Shown: positions 32,460 to 44,109, counted from the first letter of the stretch. The stretch: 64,000 nucleotides of DNA from Achatina immaculata (GCA_009760885.1 CM019701.1:35416697-35480696); one strand, 5' to 3'. Made by a program: numbers and translations. The notes: generated by a model from the letters alone, not told the origin.

Positions 32460-33215
32460 ACTCACTTGGGAGCATAGGCTGTGGATGAAAGCTCTCCAGT
32501 TGTCTCTGTTCTTGGATTTATTCTCTGCTTCCTTCCATGTATATTCCTTGCCCCTGAGCACTGTCATAATTTCTCTTCTAAAAGTATTTTTAGATCTTCC
32601 TGAATGTTTCCATGAGGATTCCATCAGTGCCTGTCATGTTATGCTGGTGTCAGGTTTCCTCATTGTGTGGCCAATCCACCTCAATTTTCTTGACAGGATT
32701 TGTTGATTCATAGGCTCTTGTCCTGCTCTTTTACAGACCTCATTCCTGATCTTGCCCTGCCATTTAATGTTTAAAATCCTCCTCAAGCAGTAGTTCATGA
32801 TTATTTGTATCCTTTGTCATTGGCTTAGTCTTTGAACCACATAGTAGGAGAGTCTTTAATACAGTCTAAGCTTGGTTCCCATTTTGATGTTCTTTGATGC
32901 CCATATTTTGTTAAGTTGGATAAGTGCTGTCTTGGCCTGGGTTATTTTAGATTTAACATCATTTTTCTGTTCTCCTGGATTTATCAACTATGCCGCCTAA
33001 ATGTGTTAAATATTTCCTCATTTGGCACTTCCTTGATTACCATGGGGTTATTGCCTGTGCTGTTACTTTTCATCATCTTTTTTTTTCGTCTGCTATTATG
33101 TAGTCCCAGTTTCGCAAAATTCTTCCTTAGGATATGAAGTTTCTCTTACATATATGAGTGGGTGTGTGCCAGAAGTGCCACATCATCTGTGAAATCAAGA
33201 TGAATAGTTAGTGTT
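32460..33215 (-). pseudogene. LINE-G RT C-terminal fragment
   Basis: Minus strand. LDFTDDVALLAHTH near 33205-33165 is the catalytic box (first position Thr-Asp-Asp, from FADD). It is followed by LHILRKNFAKLGL near 33135-33095. Near the 3' end are KLRWIGHTMRKPDTSI-like codons (about 32690-32640) and an RNPRTETTGELS-like end near 32520-32485. This is the only representative of its family in the window. Frames are shifted repeatedly. Confidence 0.65.
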
Positions 33216-33695
33216 TAAGTATATAAAACCAAATATGTAGCTATACACAAAGCCACTGCAGTAAAGCTGTTAAAATGTTAAAACTATTTAAGAAAAAAGT
33301 AGAAACAACTTAATGAATTAACAACCACACAATTGTGATGTTTCAATGTGCACCTTAATTATACAGGAACATACAGAACAAAGAATTAGGGAAAGAAAAT
33401 AAATGATAAATTCACATGAGCACTATACAACAAATAGTAATCTTTAAAAAAAAATAGTGGAGCACTTAATTGTGACTTATAAGAAGCTGTGTCCGGGAAT
33501 GTGTGTAGTAGATTGTTGAGAATGTTTAAATGGAGACTTGACATGTGTGATAGGTTGGTAGTAATGAGGGGTTGGGAAGAGAGAATTATACAGTAGAAAC
33601 CTGTCTGCGAAAAGAGTGGGTGCATTAGGTGAATGTGATTAGGGTAGAAGATTAGTAGTCTAATGCAGTGAGGAGGTTCTAAAATATGTGTTGCA
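33216..33695. other. Unassigned AT-rich sequence
   Basis: Nothing recognised. Confidence 0.5.
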
Positions 33696-33850
33696 GGTGA
33701 GGAAGGAGTAGTTTGCCAAGTCTTCCTGTTTTCAGCAAGTTTTTCAACCTCGTCAAGGGATTTTGTGCCTACTGATTTGGCCTCTCTTAACAATGTCCTC
33801 TTTAGAGTTTTACGTGGCTGATCTCCTTTTCTTTGGCCTGTTGTGTGGTA
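33696..33850 (-). pseudogene. LINE-A C-terminal scrap
   Basis: Minus-strand codons LREAKSVGTKSLDEVEKLAE and NRKTWQT (33793-33715), preceded by NTTGQRKGD. The final 3' terminus is absent, so this copy is cut at both ends. Confidence 0.85.
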
Positions 33851-34671
33851 TAAAATAATAGAAATATAATATAATATAAATGTTACAATGCTGTTCTTAA
33901 AATATAGTTATTTTAAAAATATTTTTAATTTAAAAAAAAATTTTTTTTTGGTGTCGATTTCTGATCTAGAATAATGCATTTTACATTGATATACATTAAA
34001 TTTTAGCACAAATCTGACATATTTATATTTGAATTTTGTGAAAACAAACCTGTAGGGTGTCACTAACACTTCAAGAAACTATCATAACTTTTTATTATTA
34101 AAGTTATTTATTAACATTGTTTACCTGAAAGTATGTGGTTTCATCACTGTTTTTCTGTATTATCTCATTTTAGCATTAAGTATTTAGGACTTTGGGTGAA
34201 AAAAAAAGTCAGTTTCAGAAAAATGTATAGCACATACTTCTGTTATGTAGGTTAAGATTATATCAAATGTGAGATTTACATGCTTAACATGTTCGGAGGT
34301 CGTCAACATTTTTTATCTCAGAATTATATACTTTTTCATTTCTGAGTATATAGCAAATAGCAAAATTTCAGTGTGAAAACTAGACTGAAAAACTAATTCA
34401 AATAAGAGTTGCATTTTCAGTGGGATATAGCCAATACAAATATTGCTTTTTTACAAAGACTTTATACAAAAAATTACAAGTATCAGTTTTAGTATGGTGT
34501 CTGTGTTTGTGATAGTAGAAAAACATGGATATCAAATAACACATGGAAATACATGCATGAAAGATGAGCAGCCAAATTAGCCATGTTGAATATAAAGACA
34601 GATCTTGGAAAAACCATTGGCAAAAGCAACATACAAAGAACTAAACAATAAAGTAAAAAGCTCAGCTCTCT
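33851..34671. other. Unassigned AT-rich sequence
   Basis: Nothing recognised. Confidence 0.5.
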
Positions 34672-36195
34672 CTCTCTGAACCTTAAGCGCCCAGGGCACA
34701 TGGGGCTTCCGCAAGGGTTTTCCACAAATGCCTGTCCTTTGCCTTTTTTTCTGCTCTTGCCCAGGTGAGCCCTCTATTGCTCAACATCATTTCTGTTGTT
34801 CTTCTCCATGTCTCTTTTGGTCTACCCTTACTTCTGTTTCCCTGTGATGTCCATCTTAGTGCTGTTTTTGGTAGTGAGTTGTCAGTCATTCGGAGCACAT
34901 GTCCCAACCATCGCCAGCGTCTTTCCTCAATAATTGCTGTCAGTGGCTTCATCTGCATTTCTGCCAACAAGATGTTATTTCTTATGATGTTTGGCCAAAA
35001 TATTTTCCTAATTCTTCCAGAAAGAATTCAACTTGTTTTCTATGGTTTTGGTGATTTTCCAGCATTCACTTCTATAGAGTAGTACACTTAGAACATTACT
35101 CTTAAATAAACTGATTTTCATATTCATGCTTAGTTTTTTTGATTTCCATATAGTCTGCAGCACTGCAAAAGCCTGGTTTGCTCTAGTAAGTCTGCTGTTG
35201 ATGTCCTCTGTGCTGTCACCATTTTCTACTACTCTGCTGTCAAAGTATACAAATTCATTGACTTCCTCCACTAACTTGCTATCTACTCTGAGTACATTTC
35301 TGTTGTTCACATTTTGCTTCATTAACTTTGTCTTTCTTACGTTGATCTTTAGTCCTATGTTGTTTGCATTCTGAGTTAGCTTGTTTATTTTATCTTGCAT
35401 TTCTTTGTGGCTGCTTGATAGTGAACAACTGTCGTCCGCAAAGTCCAGGTCCTCCAGCACTGTGTCACTGTGCATGATCTTCCTTTCCTGAATCCTGCCT
35501 GCTCTTTCCAAAGTTTTACATCAAGTGCCGGTACAATTCTGTTGATGATTATTCTGCAAAATACTTTACTGGTGAGTGGCAGTAGGGTAATGCCTCTCCA
35601 GTTCCCGCAATCTCTGAGGTCACCCTTCTGTGGTAGTTTTACTATAAGTCCAGTTTTCCACTCCTCTGGAGCTTTTTCTAGATCTCAAATTTGTTGTAGT
35701 ATCCGGCAGAGTTGTTTTGGTGTTTCTGTTTCTTCTGCTTTCAACATCTCAGCAGTCACTTCATCTTCACCTGGTGCCCTGTCTTAATTTAGCTTCTTTA
35801 TTGCCTCCTTTACTTCTCTTATTGTTATTGGTCCTGTATTGATGTTTAGTTCCGTTTTTGCTTCAGGTATTGTTTGTACTGCTTGTGTTCTGTTTAATAG
35901 GGTGTTAAAGTGTTCACTCTACCTTTCAATTTTTTCTCTTTCTCCACTGACCAGTTGTCCCTTATGTGTCCATATTGCACTCTCACATCTTGTACTGATG
36001 TTACCTGCCATCTGCTTTGTGATTTTGTATATGTTTTTCATGTCATTTGCGCATGCTGCTTTCTCTGCTGTTTCTGCTAAGTTGTCATAGTATTGACGTT
36101 TATCTTGACGGCATGATTCCTTCACTTCTTTGTCTTTTTGTGCATAATTACTTAAAGCATGTTCTTTTAGCCTTTGTGATTTGGTGTTCAGTAAT
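34672..36195 (-). pseudogene. LINE-F, RT to 3' end
   Basis: Downstream part of the composite minus-strand LINE-F. Linker: NTKSQRLKEHALSNYAQKDK near 36180-36120. RT fingers: APGEDEVTAEMLKAEETET near 35785-35725, then WKTGLIVKLPQKGDLRDCGN and WRGITLLPL (35660-35580). Near 35520-35440, codons for an AGF(R)KG-type block run straight into DTVLEDLDFADD. The intervening palm, with AFDS and the KQGCILSP box, is missing, so this copy has an internal deletion through the catalytic core. Then come NEFVYFDSRVVENGDSTEDI (35275-35215), RWRWLGHVLRMTDNSL, GRPKETWRRTT and the (AG)n tail at 34672-34680. The frame 35511-35008 is a 167-codon remnant. Confidence 0.85.
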
Positions 36196-37790
36196 TTTTT
36201 CTTTCTTCTTCTTCTTCTTCTTCGTTCGCTCACATTGTCTGTCTATATCTGCAGTCCTGTCTCTTGGATAAATTTCACTTTTTTGTAACTCATGTATGGA
36301 GCCGTAGAGCTTATCTTCTTTAGTGTTTTCACTGGGCCAGTAATTATTTCTCAGTGTCTCGTAGTTGATGCAGTTCTGGAGGATGTGTTCCACAGTTTGG
36401 GGCACATGGGCACATGTACATAGATTAGTAGTACCAACCTTAAACTTTGTATACATATGACTTTGGAGTCGGTTGTGTCCTGTTCGGAGACGGAAGATGG
36501 TGACTTGTTCCTTTCTGTTTAGCATGTGATAGTCATCACGTGGTGGTGTTTGTGGCTTCCTGTAGGTTTTTATCATGCTTTTCTTCTGATTATAGGTGAT
36601 AAGTATGTCTGGTTGCTCCATTTCAGTGCCCTCTTTGGCCAGATGGTCAGCTTTCTCATTGCCTGGTATCCCACAGTGGGAGGGAATCCATTGCAAAGTG
36701 ACTCCATGTTGTAAGCCAATTTTTGACAAGGCATCTTTAAGGTCTGGTAGTTTGTAGCACTGAAGAGCTTCCAGTACTGATCTTGCATCTGTGAGAATTA
36801 CTACAGGACATGTATCAATTTTGGAGTCTGATAGTTTGTCAACTGCAGCAATAATTGCCCTAACTTCTGCATCAAAGTTGTTGCGGTATCTACCAGTGGG
36901 TATGGAAATCTTGTCAATGGTGTTGTTTGGATAATCAGTATATGCTCCTGCCCCTCCATTCTTTATGGCATTATGTGCAGATCCATCTGTATACACACGT
37001 ATCCAGGTGTCACATGGATATTTGTCATCTAGAACACTAAGTGTGGCTGTTGATCTTACAAGACTGCTCTGCATCTCACCATTCTGCACACCTTTCACTT
37101 CAGTCTGAATAGTTATTTGTGTATAATCTGCTTCTTTCCATGGTGTATGCTCTGGTACAGATGATAATGGAGCGACTACAGTTGGAAGGTCAGGTATCAG
37201 CTTACGCATACGCTTGGCCTGATGAATGAAGCTGCTTCTGTTAAGCCGTCCTAATGCCAAGTTATTGAATCTCTCCTTCAGGGGATGGCTTACAGAGCTA
37301 AGGAATTTTTCTCCCATGGTCATGACCTTTGTGTCTCTACGTTCCTTTAGCGGTTGAACACCAACTATTTTCTGCATTTCAACTATTGGTGTGGACCTCA
37401 TGGCACCTGTGATAATCCGTAGTGACTGATTTTGAACCTTGTCTAGATTATGCAGCCTAGTGTTTGATGCTGTGCACCAAGATGTTGAGCCATATTCTAA
37501 ATGTGGTAGAATACTTTGCTGATATACATTCTTGAGGATTCTTTCACTAGCTCCCCATGTGGTTCCACTCAATTTTCTTAATATGGCTGGTTTTCTTCTG
37601 GCTTTTGCTTCTGCACTGTTGATGTGTTGCTTCCAAGTCAGTTTTGAGTCAAGAGTCACTCCTAAGTAAGTGGGTTGGTTGTCCATCCTTAAGGGTATTT
37701 CATTTACAGAGATCTTACCTGCTTTCTGTTTAGATGAGAGGGTGAACAGTGTGGTACTTGATTTCTCTGTGTTGATACTTACATAATTTT
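36196..37790 (-). mobile_element. Jockey-like LINE fragment: RT tail and RNase H
   Basis: 5'-truncated LINE inserted in LINE-F, carried by the longest open frame of the window (36148-37863, 571 codons). About the first 25 codons and the last 18 belong to LINE-F sequence in other frames. Its own part begins near YVSINTEKSSTTLFTL. It contains the RT thumb (PTYLGVTLDSKLTWKQHINS, ILPHLEYGSTSW). A complete RNase H follows: VYTDGSAHN (Asp), NNFDAEVRAI (Glu), VILTDARSV (Asp) and WIPSHCGIPGNEKADHLAKE (His/Asp). A Cys/His stretch (CTCAHVPQTVEHIL) comes after. A (GAA)n tail at about 36200-36222 gives the Lys run. AAGAAAAAATTA-like sequence at both edges is probably the target-site duplication. No RT catalytic box is present. 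Confidence 0.85.
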
Positions 37791-38708
37791 TTTTTTCTTG
37801 ATTTCTTTTCTTTGCTCTATCTTTTTCCATGTGGTCTTGCTTATCCATTTCTCTTTTCTCCATTTCCGATATCCCAGCACCTCTTTTGCTGTTTCCTGTA
37901 GTGTTTTATTGAACTCTAGCATGGACATTTCTGCTTTGTCTTGTAGGACACTAAAGCGGTTCTTAAGTACTATTGAGAATTCATTCCTTGTTTGCTGGTC
38001 TTTCAGTTTTGTTGTATCAAAGCGTATCTTTCTGTGTTCTCCGATTTTGGCTTACCTTAATTTTAGTTTTATTTTTGCTACCAGAAGGTTGTGATCACTT
38101 CCTACATCTGCTCCGTTCCTTGCTCGCACATCTTGTAGTGACCATTTCCACTTGTTGTTTATTAGTATGTGATCAATTTGGTTTTCTGTGGTTTTATCTG
38201 GGGATCTCCAAGTCACTTTATGGATGTTTTTATGTTGGAAAATTATCCCTCCGATAGTCATCATGTTTTCTTCACAAAAACTGCACAGTCTTTCTCCATT
38301 TTCATTTATATCTCAGATTCCTTCTCTTCCCATGATTCTTCTTCTGTCTTCATTTCCCTCACCTACTTTTGCATTGAAGTCGCCCAAGATGAGTAGCATA
38401 TCATGCTTGGGTAATGTTTCTACTGGGGCTTGGAGGTGGTTGTAAAAATCTTCTGTTAATTCCTCTTATAATATAATATATATATTATATATAATAATCT
38501 CTCATTTATAGGGATCCATTTCAGCAATGCTTTTGATGCTTCTTTTGTTATAGTCAATGCTACTCCTCCTTCATGATGATCTTCTTTACCTGACCACATT
38601 ATTGTATCTTCTGTGTGCTGTGTTGTTAATTTCCTTCTGCCTTGTCCTGTCCATCTTGCTTCTTGTATTCCTAGTATGTCTAGTTTGTATCTGTGCATTT
38701 CCTTAATG
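37791..38708 (-). pseudogene. LINE-F endonuclease and linker
   Basis: Minus strand. MHRYKLDILGIQEARWTGQG is near 38700-38645 (the Glu of QEARW is the catalytic acid of APE endonucleases), followed by RRKLTTQHTEDTIMWSGKED. The middle is interrupted near 38464-38492 by an AT palindromic run replacing the expected NxCYAPT block. The C-terminus reads IIFQHKNIHKVTWRSPD near 38245-38195 and TENQIDHILINNKW (38190-38150), then SDHNLL near 38100. The linker QETAKEVLGYRKWRKEKWIS lies near 37900-37840. It continues upstream at 39582-39930. Confidence 0.8.
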
Positions 38709-39581
38709 ACAAAATGCTGCACAGGTAACACAGGTATTGACTGGGTACATGGGACCCAACTAGAAGATCTTGATTTTGCTGATGACATAACTCTTATCAG
38801 TAATAATGTGAATTCCATGCAAGAAAAAACAGATAGCCTATCTTCACTGGCTAGCAAAATAGGACTTGAAATTAACAAGGACAAAACAAAAATAATGAAA
38901 ATTCCCATCAATCAAAATGGAAAAATACACATAGAAGGGACAGATATTGAAGAAGTCAATCAATTTGCATACCTTGGCAGCTACATAGACCAGGATGGTG
39001 ACACTAGAAAGGAAGTTAGGATCAGAATTGCAAAAGCAGCATCAATCTTCAAGAATCTTGAGAACATATGGAATTCAAAAGTTATAAGCACAAAAACCAA
39101 GTTAAGACTATTCAATTCAAATGTAATATCCACCCTCATTTATGCATGCGAAAGCTGGAAAACAACTAAAGAAATAGAAAAGAAATTAGACTCTTTTGAA
39201 AACAAATGCCTAAGGAAAATACTCGGCATCAAGTGGAATGAATTCAAGAACAATGCAGAGATAAGACAGATGACTGAACAACAACCAGTCTCACGGGTGA
39301 TCAGGAAAAGGAGATGGACATATGTTGGTCACTTGATGAGAAGAAATGATCAGAGAATCCCAAAACAAGCTATCAAGTGGAACACAACAGGCCGAAGAAA
39401 AAGGGGCAGACCGCGTGAAACTCTGAAGAGGACATTATTAAGAGAGGCCAAGTTAATAGGCATAAAATCCTTTGATGAGGTTGAAAGACTCGCCGAAGAC
39501 AGGAAAAATTGGCGAACTACTTTGCGAGCCCTATGTGACGTCTAACGGCACGGGAAGGATATAAGATATAAGATATATAAG
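38709..39581 (+). mobile_element. LINE-A 3' copy with intact C-terminal frame, inserted in LINE-F
   Basis: An 873-bp 5'-truncated plus-strand LINE-A, flanked by 12-bp duplications (ATTTCCTTAATG at 38697-38708, ATTTCCTTGATG at 39582-39593, one mismatch). The frame runs open to 39545. It contains DWVHGTQLEDLDFADDITLI (38737-38796, catalytic FADD), FAYLGSYIDQDGDTRKEVRI (38965-39022) and STLIYACESWKTTKEI (about 39130-39178). RRWTYVGHLMRRNDQRIPKQ (39310-39368) and GRRKRGRPRETLKRTLLREA (39392-39450) follow. The 3' end is ACGGCACGGGAAGGATATAA with ATAAG-type repeats. It is the least decayed LINE-A in the window. The roughly 30 codons before 38709 in the same frame are antisense LINE-F and not part of it. 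Confidence 0.93.
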
Positions 39582-39930
39582 ATTTCCTTGATGGTTTGTG
39601 CTAGTTTTCCAGTCTGATTAAGTTTTCTTACATTCCAGCTGCCTATTTGCATCTTGTGTTTATGTTCCAGGAGGTCTGCAGTCGGGGTGGGGACTTCCAG
39701 TGGCTGGCTTTCATCCACAACCTTCATGAGCTTAGTTTCCTGATAAGCATTTCTCCTTCCACCTGCATTTGTTTTTTCCCTTGCTTCTCTTTCTGTAGCA
39801 GTCTGATAGTTTTTTTTTTTACCAGATAGGGTTGCTGGCCCTATGCCGAACCCTCCTTCGTCACCTTTTGCAATCATGTGTGGTAGGGTACAGTGATCCT
39901 ATTCTTTGCAGATCCCGGGTACCACATGGG
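39582..39930 (-). pseudogene. LINE-F 5' end: leader and first endonuclease codons
   Basis: Minus strand. The conserved leader at 39930-39835 (plus-strand GCCGAACCCTCCTTCGTCAC) is followed by an open frame from 39877: GDEGGFGIGPATLSGKKKNY, REAREKTNAGGRRNAYQETK and HKMQIGSWNVRKLNQTGKLA, then QTIKE. The frame passes into endonuclease strand 1 (Asn of WNVR) and is then cut by the LINE-A insertion. The leader reads through in the same frame, so the ORF may start within it. Confidence 0.8.
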
Positions 39931-39934
39931 GGGG

Positions 39935-41755
39935 AAAAGTTCAGCTAGAAGAGACAAAAGAGAATATATGGACAATATGGCAAAAGAAGCAGAAAATGCA
40001 GCAAAAACAGGAGACAGCAAAATTATGTAATATACGGAAGAAGCTAACAGGTGTTGTTACCTCCAGAGAAAGACCAGTCTTTAGCAAAACAGGCAACCTA
40101 TTAACATGAATTAAAGACCAAAAGCAAAGATGGGCAGAACACTTCCAAAAAATACATAATCGACCACACCCAAATGAATTAATATATCTGTAAACTGATT
40201 TACCACTTCCACAACTAAATGTCAACTTAGATGAAGTTACACTGAATGAAATTGAAACAGTAGTGAATCTAATGGCTAACAACAAAGCTACAGGTGAAGT
40301 TGAAATAACAGTCAAAATGTTAAAAGCTATTAACAGTGACAACATGAGCCAAATACAGAGAATGTTTAATAAAATTTGGAAAGAGGAAAAGGTCCCTTCT
40401 AAATGGAAACAAGGAATCATTGTTAAAATACCCATAAAAGGCAACCTCAGTGACTGCAATAACTGGAGGGGTGTAACCTTACTATCATTTGTGTCAAAGG
40501 TGTTTTGTAAAATGATTCTGAATAGAATTAAGAATGTAGTGGATACTGCAGTGAGAGAACAGGCAGGGTTTCGAAAAGGGAGAAGCTGTCTCGACCAGAT
40601 CTTTACTCTGAGAATAATACCTGAAGAACATATTGAAAAGCAAAAACCATTAATCCTGAACTTTATAGACTTTAGAAATGCATTTGATAGCATATACAGA
40701 GATTCATTGTGGAGAATTTTAAGACTATATGGAATACCATCTAAAATTGTCAACATCACTAAGGACTTCTACAATGGATATGTTTATGCAGTCGAAACAG
40801 AAGAAGGATTGAACGAATGGATTCAGACTGAAACAGGTGTGAAACAAGGATGTATATTATCTCCCTTGCTTTTTGGAATTGCCATAGACTTTATAATGAA
40901 AAGATGCTGTACAGGTAAAACAGGCAGTGATTGGGTACTGTGTGCATAGTACCTAAATAGAAGATCTTGATTTTGCAGATGACATAACTCTTATCGGTGA
41001 CAATGTGAAATCGATGCAGGAAAAAACATTCCCAGTCTTCCTGGACTAGCAAAATAAGTCTTTAAATTAACAAAAGCAAAACATAAATAATGAAACTTCT
41101 CATTAATCAAGAAGGAAAAAATATATATAGAAGGAACAGCTGTTGATGAAGTAAACCAATTTGCATACCTTGGCAGCTACATAGAGCAGGATGGTGACAT
41201 TAGGAAGGAAGTTAGAATTGCAAAAGCAGCATTAATCTTCAAGAATCTTGAGAACATATGGCATTCAAAAGTTAAAGCACAAAATCCAAGTTAAGACTAT
41301 TCAATTCAAATGTAATATCCATTCTCATTTATGCATGTGAAAGCTGGAAAATTAAAGAAATAAACAAGAAATTAGACTTTTGAAAACAAATGCTTAAGGA
41401 AAATACTCGGCATCAAGTGGAACGAATTCAAGAACAATGCAGAGATAAGACAGATGACTGAACAACAACCTGTCTCATGGGCGATTAAAAAAAAAAAAGA
41501 TGGACATTTGTTGGTCATGTGATGAGAAGAAACAATCAGAGAATACCAAAACAAGCTATCAAGTGGAACACAACAGGCCAAAGAAAAAAGAGGCAGACCA
41601 CGTGAAACTCTGAAGAGGATATTGATAAGAGAGATCAAATTAACAGGCATAAAATCCCTTGATGAGGCTGAAAGTTTGCCAAAAACAGGAAAAATTGGTG
41701 AACTACCTTGCGAGCCCTTTGTGACGTTTATTGGCGTGGGAAGGATATAAGAATA
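39935..41755 (+). pseudogene. LINE-A, linker to 3' end
   Basis: Plus strand. The linker (WTIWQKKQKMQQKQETAKLC, 39970 on) leads into RERPVFSKTGNLLT. A 228-codon RT frame spans 40263-40949: MANNKATGEVEITVKMLKAI, WKQGIIVKIPIKGNLSDCNN, WRGVTLLSF, REQAGFRKGRSCLDQIFTLR, FIDFRNAFDSIYRDSLWRIL and GVKQGCILSPLLFGIAIDF. The frame stops just before the FADD box, which is present at about 40963-40985 in another register. The C-terminus continues in broken frames to the 3' end near 41725-41750. It starts only a few bases from the 5' end of the antisense LINE-F. Confidence 0.88.
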
Positions 41756-42234
41756 ATAGTTTCATTAGCTACTGTACACTCAGAGATATACTGAGGAGAT
41801 GATCAGTGATTCATTGGATTTGTCTGGAATGCAAAGATGATGGTTCTAAACTAATTTTTAATGATTGTCAGGTTCTTTAACTTCTGCCTTCTCAGGACAC
41901 CTTCAGTGTATTTTGATTATGGTTTTTAATTAGTTTTCAGTGTTTTTTTGTTTTTTTTTGTGACTATGTTATATTTTTTCTCCAAAAGCCATATCTATAT
42001 TTCTTCCATTTCCTGTTTCATGTACTGGATGTCCAAGCTAAAAAAGACATTAACATTTGTAAAGACTGTTGTTCAGTTTAAAAAAATACATAATCAAAAT
42101 TTTTAATCACAAACTAACTGCATGTTAGTTGAATTTTTAGGTACCTCTTTCAAGCATATTAATATTTGTAAGGCCAAAGTAGGTCAGCTAAGCTCTGCTT
42201 TCTAGTATAAAAAATTTTAATAACCGCTTTCTTT
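41756..42234. other. Unassigned AT-rich sequence
   Basis: Nothing recognised. Confidence 0.5.
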
Positions 42235-42584
42235 TTGCATCTCACATCCTTCCCATGCCGTTAAACGTCACATAGGGCTCACATAGTTGTTCTTTGCTCA
42301 TCTGTGTTATATCTGCGTTGTTCTTGAATTCATTCCACTTTATACCAAATATTTTCCTTAGGCATTTGTTTTTAAAAGAGTCTAATTTCTTGTCTGTTTC
42401 TTTAGTTGACTTCCAGCTTAAATGAGGGTGGATATCACATTTGAATTGAATAATCTTAACTTGGTTTTTATGCTTATAACTTTTGAATTCCATATCTTTT
42501 TTGAAAGACAATGCTGCTTTTGCAATTCGAATTCTAACTTCTTTCCTGGTGTCCCATCCTGATCTGTGTAACTGCCAAGGTATG
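42235..42584 (-). pseudogene. LINE-A 3' fragment with internal deletion
   Basis: Minus strand. The 3' terminus at 42240-42290 is joined directly to codons for KIFGIKWNEFKNNADITQMS (about 42355-42297). About 200 bp of the GRPRETLKRTLL region are therefore deleted. It extends upstream to GSYTDQDGTPGKEV-like codons near 42580, where a plus-strand LINE-B begins. Confidence 0.85.
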
Positions 42585-43695
42585 CAGAAAGAGCTTTAGA
42601 AGTACAGAAAGATCTCTACTTATGCATCATTGATTACACCAAGGCATTCGACAAGGTGAAACATAATGAAATTATTAAAATGCTTGAAGGCATCAATATA
42701 GACGGCAAAGACCTGAGGATTGTAAAACATCTATACTGGCAGCAAAAAAGCAGCAATTTGAGTTGAAAATAGAACTGGAAAATACCAGCCTATAAAACAT
42801 GGGATGTGACAAGGATGTGTACTATCTCCAGACCGTTTTTCTCTGTACAGCGAGAACATTCTAAGAATGATCATCACAGAACCAGGCATAAAAATTGGAG
42901 GATACAATATTAACAACCTTCGGTATGCTGACGACACAGTATTGATAGATGAGAACCAACACGATCTGCAAAATCTCTTGGATAAATGGATAAAGTCGCC
43001 AAAGAAAGTGAACAGAAGGGCCTTTCTTTAAACATCACAAAGACAGAGACTATGGTTATATCTAAGAAACAGAATCTACCAAATGCAGTAAAAAATTAAA
43101 TTGGACTATTCTAAAGCAGGTGCAGAAATTCAAATACCCTGGAGCAGTAATAATTTCAGATGGGAAATGCAGAACAGAAATTAGTAATAGAATAGGCAAG
43201 CAAAGACTGCAGTTCAGAGAATGAGAAACATATTATCCAACACATCCTTATCAATGAGTGTTATAAAACGAGTCCTAAAATGCTATATTTAACCTATCAT
43301 GTTAAATGAAAGTGAATCATGGACGGTAGCCAGGTCTGCACAAAAATCATTGGAAGCAGCAGAAATGTGGTTTATTAGAATGTTGTGAATTCCCAGGACA
43401 GCAAAAATAACTAATGAAGAATGTATGAGAAGAGCTGGAGAGACCAAAAATCTTGTCAAAAAAATAAGAGAGAGACAATATACTTTCATAGGACATGCAA
43501 TGAGAAGAGGGGGCATTGAAAATATTACAACAGGAAAAATAGAAGGAAGAAGAAGATCAAGGGAAATGATACTGGACAGTCTGACGGGATGGTGTGAGAG
43601 GAGATCAGATGGCCTGCATGAAGGATCATGTACTCTGGAGAAACATTGCAGCCAATGCCAGTCGGCATGGCGCCTGATGATGATGATGCTTTCTT
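42585..43695 (+). pseudogene. LINE-B, RT palm to 3' end
   Basis: Plus strand. LYLCIIDYTKAFDKVKHNEI is near 42615-42673 (palm Asp) and a degraded KQGCxLSP box near 42795-42830. ENILRMIITEPGIKIGGYNI follows near 42851-42910, then NNLRYADDTVLIDENQHDLQ (42913-42970, catalytic YADD). The thumb, in shifted frames, leads to MRRAGETKNLVKKIRERQYT (43425 on), MRRGGIENITTGKI and GWCERRS, and a (GATGAT) tail near 43677-43688. Frameshifts occur in the thumb. Confidence 0.85.
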
Positions 43696-44109
43696 GCACA
43701 TATTAAATTCCAGTTAGTCTTGATAACAGTTTTGTGTAACATGAATAATTGAATAAACTGTGAAACACAAGTAACCTTTTTTTTTATCCACATCACTTTA
43801 ACCTGTGGCATTTGCGTGCTGTAGGGGTGTGAAATGTTAGTGTCTTCACATTTCTAGACCACTACAGCATGTGAGGTAGGGATACCAGCGCATATCCTTG
43901 CATTCTTTGTTTTCCTAGGGAAACCCCAAGTAACCATTTCTTTTGGAGGCTGGATTGACCCAAGTGCCAGATGGTCTGAAAAAAATTTTGCTAAAGTGCA
44001 AAACTAAACCAGGAGAATGCACTAACCACTACTCCATAGTGTCCAATAATGCTGTCTTTAAAAGGATATGAAGATGCAAAATAATTGATTCATGATTCAT
44101 GTAACATGT
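43696..44109. other. Unassigned sequence
   Basis: No recognised element. Confidence 0.5.

Noticed and set aside
38613..38708. Start of the 310-codon plus-strand LINE-A frame
   Set aside because: These codons are antisense LINE-F endonuclease read through by chance; the LINE-A begins at 38709 after the target duplication.
39941..40759. 272-codon minus-strand frame
   Set aside because: Exactly antisense to the LINE-A RT at 39935-41755; the RT motifs on the plus strand are clear.
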